DNA of 5,185 nt, taken from NCBI GenBank assembly GCA_025352305.1, contig JANXTQ010000231.1, positions 1-5,185 on the forward strand, written 5' to 3'. A program made the position numbers and the translations under genes. The DNA is from Actinomycetes bacterium (lineage in GTDB: Bacteria; Actinomycetota; Acidimicrobiia; Acidimicrobiales; RAAP-2). Shown here piece by piece: positions 1-5,185 of the stretch (the stretch's first letter is position 1; each line of letters begins with the position of its first letter). The notes beneath the pieces are model-generated. The model did no database searches and had not been told where the DNA came from. It worked only from the letters and a program-made list of their open reading frames with translations.

Positions 1-252
1 CAAGATTCTTCGGGCACGGCGCGCGTAAAACGACAGCAAGCTCACTGAGCCGGTTCGATCAACCTCGCGAAAAAGCACTCCCGCAATAACGAATCCGGAT
101 ATGACAAAGAAAACGTCCACGCCGACGTAGCCGTAGCGGCACCGCAGTAGGTCGTAGTGATCCAAAATCACGAGCAGCACGGCCACGGCACGCAGGCCCT
201 GAATATCCGCGCGGTATCCGCTCGTTGAACGGTCAGTATTTGAGATCGACAT
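1..252 (-). CDS. OafA/YrhL-type membrane O-acyltransferase, N-terminal part (runs off left edge)
   Basis: These are the first 84 codons of a gene continuing beyond base 1. The translation begins MSISNTDRSTSGYRADIQGL and has the typical start of the acyltransferase-3 family. The sequence RADIQGLRAVAVLLVILDHY (residues 14-33) holds the first membrane helix and the family's conserved His (residue 32). GVDVFFVISGFVIAGVLF (residues 44-61) is the second helix, and FYARRARRIL (75-84) is the basic loop after it. Family members are integral membrane enzymes of about 350-700 residues that transfer acetyl or other acyl groups to sugars, lipopolysaccharide-like glycans, peptidoglycan or lipids. The acceptor cannot be read from this fragment. 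The ATG at 252-250 is chosen because it precedes the family match by a normal distance, but its purine-rich AGGGAG lies only one base upstream. An in-frame GTG at 294-292 would add 14 codons. The catalytic C-terminal part and any SGNH domain are outside the window. Confidence 0.9.
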   Translation of the reverse strand, partial: MSISNTDRSTSGYRADIQGLRAVAVLLVILDHYDLLRCRYGYVGVDVFFVISGFVIAGVLFREVDRTGSVSLLSFYARRARRIL

Positions 253-325
253 GCTCCCTAACCGTCGTAATCGCCTCAAGTTTACTTCCCACACTTTTTG
301 ATTCTGCGATGCTGGTCCATCACGG

Positions 326-344
326 GTGCCAAATTGAGTGCCAA
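326..344. repeat. direct repeat GTGCCAA, 12-bp period, upstream of acyltransferase gene
   Basis: GTGCCAA occurs at 326-332 and again at 338-344. The copies are separated by ATTGA, so they sit on nearly the same face of the helix. On the minus strand this reads TTGGCAC twice, ending about 74 bases upstream of the acyltransferase ATG. That position suits a regulator half-site pair, but it could be chance. The minus-strand sequence also resembles a sigma-54 -24/-12 element (TGGCAC, five bases, TTGG). The last base is wrong for that consensus, and actinobacteria generally lack sigma-54. Confidence 0.35.
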
Positions 345-552
345 TTCGCTGGGAATGAAATGAATTCAACGTCGGCTGATAGCACCTCCACCGCGACGCG
401 GCGAACCGGCGTCGACGCGAAATCGGCCGTTCGCTAAAAGTTGTCCCGAGCCACCGGAGACCGAATTTCGACTTCGTTCGTGGGAACATATAGCGGCGCA
501 GAGCCGCCCTTTGGGGTCAGTGCTGTTACTCGCCCCCACGGCGAGCGCTGAC

Positions 553-581
553 TATGCTCCTACGCGTTACTAAGCGGTAAC
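553..581 (+). promoter_or_regulatory. possible thiolase promoter -10 and short palindromic operator
   Basis: TATGCT at 553-558 is a plausible -10 hexamer that would start transcription near 565, leaving a leader of about 30 bases before the thiolase ATG. No good -35 lies at the usual distance; TGTTAC at 524-529 is too far away. Over the inferred start is the inverted repeat GTTAC (566-570) / GTAAC (577-581) with a six-base spacer. GTTACT also occurs once more at 525-530. TetR-type repressors of fatty-acid and acyl-CoA genes often bind short palindromes in this position, so an operator is conceivable. No regulator gene is present in the window to support this. Confidence 0.25.
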
Positions 582-585
582 CCTG

Positions 586-592
586 AGGAGGG
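586..592 (+). promoter_or_regulatory. strong Shine-Dalgarno sequence of the thiolase gene
   Basis: AGGAGGG lies four bases before the ATG at 596. It is a near-complete match to the 16S rRNA anti-SD and the strongest ribosome binding site in the window. It fixes the thiolase start. Confidence 0.85.
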
Positions 593-595
593 ATC

Positions 596-1804
596 ATGCC
601 CGAAGCCGTAATCGTTGCCACCGGACGCACGCCGATCGGGCGAGCTTTTAAGGGATCACTCGTTGACTGTCGTCCCGATGATCTGACTGCCCTCGTCGTG
701 CGCGAAGTCTTGGCGAAGGTTCCCCAGTTGGACCCGCACACCGTAGAAGACCTGATCCTCGGCTGCGGTCAACCAGCCGGCGAGTCCGGTTTCAACATTG
801 CTCGCGTGGCGGCAATTCTCGCGGGACTCGACAACGTTCCCGGCGTCACCGTCAATCGTTACTGTTCGAGTTCGTTGCAGACAATTCGAATGGCGGCACA
901 CGCCATTCGCGCCGGAGAAGGCGACGTGTTCATCGCCGCCGGAGTCGAGACGGTGTCGCGCTACGGCGCAGGTGCTTCCGACGTCGGAAAAGCCGTCAAC
1001 CCGCTGTTCGCTGACGCCATGGCGCGTACGGCCAGTCGCTCAGAAAAAGTTGGCGACCCCTGGACCGCACAGCCGGGACTCCCCGACATCTACATCGCAA
1101 TGGGCCAGACGGCGGAAAATGTGGCCGAGTACGAAAACGTTGGTCGCCTCGAGATGGACGAGTTCGCTGCACTTTCTCAGAGCCGTGCTGTCAACAGCCA
1201 AGAGACCGGATTCTTTGAACGAGAGATCATTCCGGTCACACTGGCTGACGGCACTGTTGTTAACAAGGATGACGGACCCCGTGCCGGCACGACCGTAGAG
1301 AAACTGTCGGGTCTCGCTCCCGTGTTTCGTGAGGGCGGAAAAATTACGGCCGGTAACGCCTGTCCGCTCAACGACGGTGCTGCGGCCGTCATTGTGATGA
1401 GTGACACGAGGGCCAAGGCGCTCGGCATTACGCCACTCGCGCGCATTGTGAGCAGTGGAGTGAGTGGACTCAACCCCGAGATCATGGGTCTTGGTCCCAT
1501 CGAAGCCTGTCGCCAGGCCATGAGTCGCGCAGGTCTCGACATCAGCGACATCGACCTCGTTGAGATCAACGAAGCATTCGCCGCTCAGGTCATTCCGAGC
1601 GCCAAGCACCTCGGCATTAGCTGGGACAAACTGAACATCAAGGGTGGCGGCATTGCGCTGGGTCACCCTTTTGGTATGACCGGTGCTCGCATCATGACCA
1701 CCTTGCTCAACGCCCTCGAAGACGAGGACATGCGTTACGGCATGGAGTCCATGTGCGTCGGTGGCGGACAAGGAATGGCGATGATCGTGGAGCGACTCAG
1801 CTAG
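596..1804 (+). CDS. thiolase (acetyl-CoA C-acyltransferase / acetyltransferase)
   Basis: This is a complete 402-residue thiolase, the usual length for the family (about 390-405). Thiolases cleave 3-ketoacyl-CoA with CoA to give acetyl-CoA and a shortened acyl-CoA, or run in reverse to condense two acetyl-CoA; they act in the cytoplasm. The N-terminal domain begins EAVIVATGRTPIG. The nucleophilic cysteine is C90 in NRYCSSSLQT. The C-terminal domain has NEAF (325-328), the signature GGGIALGHPFGMTGAR with catalytic H357, and the second catalytic cysteine C387 in MCVGGGQG. The segment TAGNACPLNDGAA (251-263) is the conserved substrate-loop motif and reminds me of mycobacterial FadA-type enzymes. 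Sequence alone does not settle chain length or direction. No hydratase/dehydrogenase or CoA ligase gene is adjacent, so it looks monocistronic: a divergent gene lies upstream and a hairpin follows ten bases after the stop. Its start is fixed by the strong ribosome binding site. Confidence 0.96.
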   Translation: MPEAVIVATGRTPIGRAFKGSLVDCRPDDLTALVVREVLAKVPQLDPHTVEDLILGCGQPAGESGFNIARVAAILAGLDNVPGVTVNRYCSSSLQTIRMAAHAIRAGEGDVFIAAGVETVSRYGAGASDVGKAVNPLFADAMARTASRSEKVGDPWTAQPGLPDIYIAMGQTAENVAEYENVGRLEMDEFAALSQSRAVNSQETGFFEREIIPVTLADGTVVNKDDGPRAGTTVEKLSGLAPVFREGGKITAGNACPLNDGAAAVIVMSDTRAKALGITPLARIVSSGVSGLNPEIMGLGPIEACRQAMSRAGLDISDIDLVEINEAFAAQVIPSAKHLGISWDKLNIKGGGIALGHPFGMTGARIMTTLLNALEDEDMRYGMESMCVGGGQGMAMIVERLS

Positions 1805-1814
1805 AGCTCGCACT

Positions 1815-1833
1815 GCAGTTGGCGGGCAACTGC
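1815..1833. terminator. perfect hairpin after the thiolase gene, probable terminator
   Basis: GCAGTTG (1815-1821) pairs perfectly with CAACTGC (1827-1833) around a five-base GCGGG loop. It starts ten bases after the thiolase stop, in the convergent gap. No T-tract follows on either strand, so it is not a classical intrinsic terminator. Hairpins without a U-tract are common at gene ends in actinobacteria, and position favours this reading. The rest of the gap, to 1940, shows only weak imperfect repeats and no gene. Confidence 0.5.
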
Positions 1834-1940
1834 TCGCCTCGTGATCGGTACATCGAGCAGACCATGAACCACGACGTATCTCGATAGAGCAAGTCGGCGA
1901 GGGACCAGTTAGTTAGCCGCGCCCACATTGTCGCGGCGAA

Positions 1941-2171
1941 CTATTGAGAAACTCCGGTCGCGACCGCGCTCGGATCGTTGATGAGTTGTTCGTGTTCCTC
2001 GTCACTGACAGTTCGTGCCTCGTCGGGCAGTAACACCGCAATCGCTCCACGAACTTCATAGGCGACGCGGCGACGCGAGTTGTAGAGAACATTCTTGGCT
2101 TCGATGTAGCTGAGGGGCTGATGATCAATGGGATCTTCGATGACCGAAAGGACAAAGGGATCAAGGGCCAT
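1941..2171 (-). CDS. Trm112/UPF0434-like small protein lacking cysteines
   Basis: This 76-residue protein follows manB after a single base (TGA C ATG) and is almost certainly co-translated with it. The translation starts MALDPFVLSVIEDPIDHQPL, matching the family start in which a short helix precedes a CP..C..PL motif. The stretch NVLYNSRRRVAYEVRGAIAVLLPDEAR, residues 27-53, follows the family pattern LYN..R..YPVR.GIPVLL..EAR. Known Trm112 proteins are small zinc-binding partners that activate methyltransferases; the role of the bacterial UPF0434 members is less clear. This copy has no cysteine at all: the usual CP.C site reads EDPID (residues 12-16), and the DGIP turn is replaced by GAIA. It therefore cannot hold the canonical zinc ion, though the fold may persist. 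Co-location with manB is a recurring actinobacterial arrangement (from memory) and supports the assignment. The C-terminal tail (about 54-76) is acidic, then small and polar. Confidence 0.82.
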   Translation of the reverse strand: MALDPFVLSVIEDPIDHQPLSYIEAKNVLYNSRRRVAYEVRGAIAVLLPDEARTVSDEEHEQLINDPSAVATGVSQ

Positions 2172-2172
2172 G

Positions 2173-3528
2173 TCAGTTCTCCTGAGCTCGTGAAATCAGT
2201 TCAACAATTTGAGTCACTCGTTCGGCGCACTCCTGCGCCGTTGGCGCTTCGACGTTGAGTCGCAGCAGCGGTTCAGTGTTGGACGGGCGAACGTTGTACC
2301 ACCACGATCCGTGGTCTACGGTCAGACCGTCCAAGAGATCAACGCTGGTTCCGTCGGCCTCGGCGGTTTTAACCAATGTTGCCACCGTCGCTGCCGGATC
2401 GCCCACTTGGGTATTGATCTCACCCGAGGCCGCGTAGCGCTGAAAAGGCTTAACAAACTCCGACGCCGACAATCCCGAGTCGCAGAGAAGTTCGAGAAAC
2501 ACGAGCGCCGTAATGATCCCCGAGTCCGCTCCGTAGTTATCACGGAAGTAGTAGTGCCCCGAGTGCTCACCACCGAAAACCGCGCCCGTCTCGGCCATGG
2601 TTTGTTTGATGTAACTGTGACCGACCCGAGTACGAATCGCCACTCCCCCGCACTCGACAATGACTTCGGGCACGGCCTTGGAGCAGATCAAGTTATAGAG
2701 CACCGTTGCTCCGGGGTGTCGCTCCAACATCGCGGCGGCGACCACGGCGGTGGTCGTTGAACCACTTATTGGTTGGGACTTCTCGTCGATGAGAAACACT
2801 CGATCCGCGTCGCCGTCAAAGGCAAGGCCAATGGCCGCTTCGCTCTGCTTGACGCGCTCTTGTAGGTCCTTCAGATTCTCCGGCTGGATGGGATCGGCGG
2901 GGTGATTAGGAAAGGTCCCGTCCAACTCGCCGTACATGATCTCGAGTTCAAAGGGAAGATCCTCAAAGACCCACGGCGCAATTAATCCGCCCATCCCGTT
3001 CGCGGTGTCGGCGACTACTTTGAGCGGTCGAAGTTTGTCCACGCGGACAAAAGAGTGAACGTGGTGCACCCACTGCGCCGATAAGTCGAGTTCGCGATAG
3101 TGCGCCGGCTCGGCGTTCGCGGGAGTATCCAAAAATTTGTGGGTCAGCGATTCAATTTCCGCGAGCCCGGTCTCTGAACCAATGGGCTTGGCTCCCGCCA
3201 GACACATCTTGATGCCGTTGTACTGAGCGGGGTTGTGCGACGCGGTAAACATGGCCCCCGGAACGCCTAGGTGCCCGGCCGCAAAGTACAAAAAGTCGGT
3301 CGACGCGAGCCCCAGATCGACGACGCTGACTCCAACTGCTCGTGCACCGTCAGCAAATGCCTTCGAAAGCGAAACGCCCGACGGACGCATATCTCGGGCA
3401 ATAACAATCTCGTCGCACGCGACAAACGTGGCGAATGCGGAGCCAATGGCGCGCAGTGCAGCCTCATCGAGCTGATCGGGATACGTGCCGCGAATGTCGT
3501 ACGCCTTAAAGATCGCAGCGGTATTCAC
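2173..3528 (-). CDS. manB: phosphomannomutase / phosphoglucomutase (ManB)
   Basis: This enzyme of the alpha-D-phosphohexomutase family interconverts mannose-6-phosphate and mannose-1-phosphate (often glucose phosphates too), feeding GDP-mannose and glycan synthesis in the cytoplasm. All four family signatures are present, numbered from the GTG at 3528. The phosphoserine loop is TASHNP (95-100, Ser97), the Mg-binding loop is DGDADR (238-243), the sugar-specificity loop is GEHSG (320-324), and the phosphate-binding loop is RPSNTEP (414-420). The N-terminal AIFKAYDIRG (5-14) is also typical. The length of 451 residues is normal. The start is uncertain. GTG 3528 puts the family match right at the N-terminus. 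An in-frame ATG at 3552 adds eight residues, and the frame stays open to a GTG at 3606, which would overlap cysC and is unlikely. No start has a strong Shine-Dalgarno sequence. It forms an operon with the downstream Trm112-like gene. Sugar specificity is inferred from actinobacterial relatives. Confidence 0.94.
   Translation of the reverse strand: MNTAAIFKAYDIRGTYPDQLDEAALRAIGSAFATFVACDEIVIARDMRPSGVSLSKAFADGARAVGVSVVDLGLASTDFLYFAAGHLGVPGAMFTASHNPAQYNGIKMCLAGAKPIGSETGLAEIESLTHKFLDTPANAEPAHYRELDLSAQWVHHVHSFVRVDKLRPLKVVADTANGMGGLIAPWVFEDLPFELEIMYGELDGTFPNHPADPIQPENLKDLQERVKQSEAAIGLAFDGDADRVFLIDEKSQPISGSTTTAVVAAAMLERHPGATVLYNLICSKAVPEVIVECGGVAIRTRVGHSYIKQTMAETGAVFGGEHSGHYYFRDNYGADSGIITALVFLELLCDSGLSASEFVKPFQRYAASGEINTQVGDPAATVATLVKTAEADGTSVDLLDGLTVDHGSWWYNVRPSNTEPLLRLNVEAPTAQECAERVTQIVELISRAQEN
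2179..2183 (-). promoter_or_regulatory. Shine-Dalgarno sequence of the Trm112-like gene, inside the manB 3' end
   Basis: On the minus strand AGGAG lies seven bases before the ATG at 2171 and within the last codons of manB. This is the layout of translational coupling and supports both the start choice and an operon with manB. Confidence 0.8.
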
Positions 3529-3594
3529 GAGGAGCGAGCCTACTCGCCACATCGCGGCACTCTTTGGTGCGACGGCTCCACTACGGTGACGGAC
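3529..3594. promoter_or_regulatory. compact divergent promoter region between manB and cysC
   Basis: Only about 66 bases separate the preferred starts of two divergent genes, so their promoters must overlap or extend into the coding regions. Two small inverted repeats are present: GCGAG (3534-3538) / CTCGC (3543-3547), and GCAC (3557-3560) / GTGC (3567-3570) with a six-base spacer. I see no convincing -10/-35 pair on either strand. Shared regulation is possible from the geometry but is not shown. Confidence 0.35.
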
Positions 3595-4125
3595 GTGACG
3601 ACGCACGGATGCACCGTCTGGCTAACGGGACTGTCCGGTTCGGGCAAAACCACTTCCGCTCGTGCACTACGTGACGTCCTGCATATTGAGGGGCGCAGTT
3701 GTTTAATTATTGATGGCGATGAATTACGTCACGGCCTGAGCGTCGATCTTGGATTTTCCGCGGCCGATCGTGACGAGAACGTTCGTCGCGCTGGCGAGAT
3801 AGCGCTGCTGGCCAATACCCAGGGAGTCATCGCAATTGTTTCGCTCATATCGCCTCGCGCGAATGCACGTCGTGCGGTGCGCGCGGCGCACGAAAACGTC
3901 GGTGCGCGTTTCATTGAGGTCTATCTGGCAACACCCCTTTCGGTATGCGAGGCACGTGATCCCAAAGCGCTGTATCGCCGTGCGCGCGCGGGAGAACAGA
4001 TCCACTTGACCGGCGTCGATGACCCGTACGAAACGCCCGAGCGCGCCGAATTTGTGGTGTCGACGGAGTATTCGTCACGCGAAGAGATAGCCGCCCAATT
4101 AATCAGTGCGGTGCGTGAGCTCTAA
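3595..4125 (+). CDS. cysC: adenylylsulfate (APS) kinase
   Basis: CysC phosphorylates APS with ATP to give PAPS, used in sulfate reduction or as the donor for sulfotransferases. The protein is 176 residues from GTG 3595, typical of stand-alone CysC. Motifs in order: TVWLTGLSGSGKTT with the P-loop GLSGSGKT (12-19); DGDEL (40-44); LGFSAADRDENVRRAGE (52-68), the APS-binding and conserved Arg region; ISP (85-87); IEVYLATPLSVCEARDPKALY (107-127); and TGVDDPYE (139-146). The GTG at 3595 is preferred because GGTGA at 3585-3589 lies five bases upstream as a possible Shine-Dalgarno sequence. GTG 3586, three codons earlier, is an alternative without one. The frame is open farther upstream, but that part is antisense to manB and unlike CysC. 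No sulfurylase subunit (CysD/CysN) or sulfotransferase is in the window, so the destination of the PAPS is open. The 3' end overlaps the convergent membrane-protein gene by 23 bases. Confidence 0.93.
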   Translation: MTTHGCTVWLTGLSGSGKTTSARALRDVLHIEGRSCLIIDGDELRHGLSVDLGFSAADRDENVRRAGEIALLANTQGVIAIVSLISPRANARRAVRAAHENVGARFIEVYLATPLSVCEARDPKALYRRARAGEQIHLTGVDDPYETPERAEFVVSTEYSSREEIAAQLISAVREL

Positions 4126-5185
4126 GAAGAGCCACTCGGCGCCATGGACGTCGGCGCCAGATTGCGACGACGAGCCCCAACACCGCAATATCGGTCAAAA
4201 TATTGCCCCAAAAAACTGGCGGCGATGACCCGTAAAAGAGTCGAACGTCGTGGCTCGTTGGTACCACCACCATCAGATTGGGACTTATCCGGTACGGTCC
4301 GCTCGCTCCCTGAGCGTGCCAACGCGGGTAGTACGAAATCTTCACGACAACGGGCACTCCAATACGACTGACGTGAAACGAGACGGACTGGCTCTGTTGA
4401 ACTATGGCGCTCACCGTGGTGCTCGCTACGGCGCGTCGAATAAGTCGTGTGTGTAGTGTGCCGCGCGGCCAGTTGCTCGGACCGCTGGCCGCGTACGGAA
4501 CACTCCAGCGAGACGAATGCAAGTACCACGGCTCATTCGCACTCAGCCACGCCAGACGTGAGTCGATGTTGCTCACTACGTTGGGCAGGTATTTAAGAGG
4601 GACGACTGTCGGCGAGTTGCGAACTAGATAGACGTGCCACCTAACGCCCGACGGGTATTTGCGCGTCGCGGCTACTTCAAGCAGATTTCGATTGAGGCGA
4701 GCTTGCGCAATAACGAGGGGCGTGAACGCCAAGTAGTAACGAACACCGAGCAGCTGCAGGTGCTTTACCCCGAGGGCAACATTGAGCCCCGAATAGTTAA
4801 GTCCGACCATGGCGTCGTCAGGTTTGTTACTCAATTCGGATTGATTCAAGAAGTGATACGGCACGGTGCCAGTTGCTTCGAAGAACAGACCTTCCATTGA
4901 GCCCACGCAGTTGTTGGTCCAGTACGGCAACAACATGAGGGCCATGGTTGAGCCAAAACGGTTCTCGTCGTAAATGGTTTTGTCGCTGTTGTACTCCCAC
5001 ATGGATTGACCGCAGCCATATTTCGCGGACACGTGCTTCATGGTCGTCACAATCCCGTGCAGTTCGGACCACGCGGGCTTGGCCTCGTAGCCCGAGTAGT
5101 TGTACGCGGCCCAGTTGGGAACCTGATTCGTCCCGGGCACGAGTCCGAAGGCGCTGCCAATAGAGGGAACGAGACTGGGCACGGT
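4103..5185 (-). CDS. C-terminal part of a large membrane protein, probable envelope glycan protein (YfhO/GT-C-like)
   Basis: The last 360 residues of a gene that begins beyond the right edge. Most of it is a soluble, Trp/Tyr-rich domain, followed by a single membrane helix near the end (about 325-343, ILTDIAVLGLVVAIW) and a basic tail (RRRPWRR, 344-350). The domain would therefore lie outside the membrane with the tail in the cytoplasm. The stretches MALMLLPYW (81-89), SMEGLFFEATG (96-106), GVRYYLAF (147-154), WSVPYAASGP (227-236) and VKISYYPRWHAQGASGPYRISPN (281-303) match, from memory, the C-terminal region of actinobacterial multi-spanning proteins often labelled '6-pyruvoyl-tetrahydropterin synthase-related' or YfhO-like. 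Those are thought to act in envelope glycan transfer; no catalytic role is proven here. C58 and C93 could form an extracytoplasmic disulfide. The first in-frame GTG near the edge is internal, not a start. The N-terminal catalytic/multi-helix part is missing, so the family call is tentative. Confidence 0.75.
   Translation of the reverse strand, partial: TVPSLVPSIGSAFGLVPGTNQVPNWAAYNYSGYEAKPAWSELHGIVTTMKHVSAKYGCGQSMWEYNSDKTIYDENRFGSTMALMLLPYWTNNCVGSMEGLFFEATGTVPYHFLNQSELSNKPDDAMVGLNYSGLNVALGVKHLQLLGVRYYLAFTPLVIAQARLNRNLLEVAATRKYPSGVRWHVYLVRNSPTVVPLKYLPNVVSNIDSRLAWLSANEPWYLHSSRWSVPYAASGPSNWPRGTLHTRLIRRAVASTTVSAIVQQSQSVSFHVSRIGVPVVVKISYYPRWHAQGASGPYRISPNLMVVVPTSHDVRLFYGSSPPVFWGNILTDIAVLGLVVAIWRRRPWRRVALLRAHAPH
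4138..4158 (+). terminator. inverted repeat after cysC, possible terminator
   Basis: GGCGCC at 4138-4143 and again at 4153-4158 can pair around a nine-base loop. The block TCGGCGCC is also an eight-base direct repeat (4136-4143, 4151-4158). It starts 13 bases after the cysC stop, where a terminator would be expected, but lies within the coding end of the convergent membrane-protein gene and has no T-tract. It may simply reflect coding sequence. Confidence 0.25.

Larger units (their letters stand above)
253..595. other. divergent intergenic region between acyltransferase and thiolase genes
   Basis: This stretch of 343 bases separates two divergent genes and should hold both promoters. I see no convincing coding region or RNA gene. 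Visible structure: a 12-bp-period direct repeat (326-344); a GC-rich inverted repeat, CGACGC at 394-399 with GCGTCG at 409-414 (9-base loop); a second inverted repeat, GCGGC at 493-497 with GCCGC at 503-507 (5-base loop) followed by CCCTTT; and a short palindrome near the thiolase start (566-581). Neither GC-rich hairpin has a T-tract, so they are weak terminator candidates. A plus-strand frame at 225-437 is open but overlaps the acyltransferase start and resembles nothing I know. Confidence 0.6.

Noticed and set aside
326..345. Sigma-54 promoter for the acyltransferase gene
   Set aside because: The -12 element ends in G instead of C and actinobacteria generally lack sigma-54. The direct repeat itself is reported instead.
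225..437. Plus-strand 70-codon open frame in the divergent intergenic region
   Set aside because: It overlaps the acyltransferase start antisense, lacks a convincing ribosome binding site, and its Ser/Thr-rich translation resembles no family I know.
1040..1813. Long minus-strand open frame of 257 codons
   Set aside because: It is fully antisense to the thiolase, whose catalytic motifs are all intact on the plus strand. The His/Thr-rich translation is typical of a shadow frame.
1852..1885. ATCGAG/CTCGAT inverted repeat in the thiolase/Trm112 gap as a second terminator
   Set aside because: It has only six base pairs around a 22-base loop and no T-tract, so it is much weaker than the 1815-1833 hairpin.
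2209..2760. Plus-strand open frame of 183 codons
   Set aside because: It lies antisense to manB, with an Arg-rich translation and no family features.
3271..3594. N-terminal extension of the cysC frame upstream of the GTG starts
   Set aside because: It is antisense to the manB N-terminal coding region, resembles no part of CysC, and CysC proteins begin just before the P-loop.
4634..4900. Plus-strand 88-codon frame with protein-like composition
   Set aside because: It is antisense to the well-patterned extracytoplasmic domain of the membrane protein, with no ribosome binding site and no recognised family.

Overview
The window reads as chromosomal DNA from a moderately GC-rich actinobacterium, possibly of the Acidimicrobiia type. 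This is inferred from three things: the phosphomannomutase gene followed immediately by a small Trm112-like gene, a C-terminal membrane-protein domain of a kind I associate with actinobacterial envelope proteins, and the GTG starts that several genes seem to use. No rRNA, tRNA, CRISPR array, insertion sequence or phage gene is visible.

Layout, left to right. (1) On the minus strand, the window opens with the first 84 codons of an OafA/YrhL-type membrane O-acyltransferase that runs off the left edge. (2) A 343-base divergent intergenic region follows, with a direct repeat near the acyltransferase start, two GC-rich inverted repeats, and a possible promoter/operator next to the thiolase. (3) A complete thiolase gene on the plus strand has a strong Shine-Dalgarno sequence and all catalytic motifs. 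(4) A convergent gap of 136 bases has a perfect 7-bp hairpin just after the thiolase stop. (5) On the minus strand, a phosphomannomutase/phosphoglucomutase gene (manB) is followed after one base by a 76-residue Trm112/UPF0434-like gene whose Shine-Dalgarno sequence lies inside the end of manB. (6) Divergent from manB, with about 66 bases between starts, is an adenylylsulfate kinase gene (cysC). (7) The right end holds the last 360 codons of a large minus-strand membrane protein. Its 3' end overlaps the 3' end of cysC by 23 bases.

Function. Most genes fit cell-envelope glycan metabolism. ManB makes mannose-1-phosphate (or glucose-1-phosphate) for nucleotide-sugar synthesis, the O-acyltransferase would decorate a surface glycan or lipid, and the large membrane protein carries an extracytoplasmic domain of a probable envelope-glycan protein. 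CysC makes PAPS, the sulfate donor. Beside manB it serves either sulfate assimilation or sulfation of envelope molecules, and the window cannot decide which. The thiolase belongs to acyl-CoA metabolism and looks like an independent unit.

No clearly undescribed system is visible. The oddest gene is the Trm112-like protein, which has no cysteines although the family is built on a cysteine zinc site. The manB/cysC pairing is the most interesting lead from gene context.
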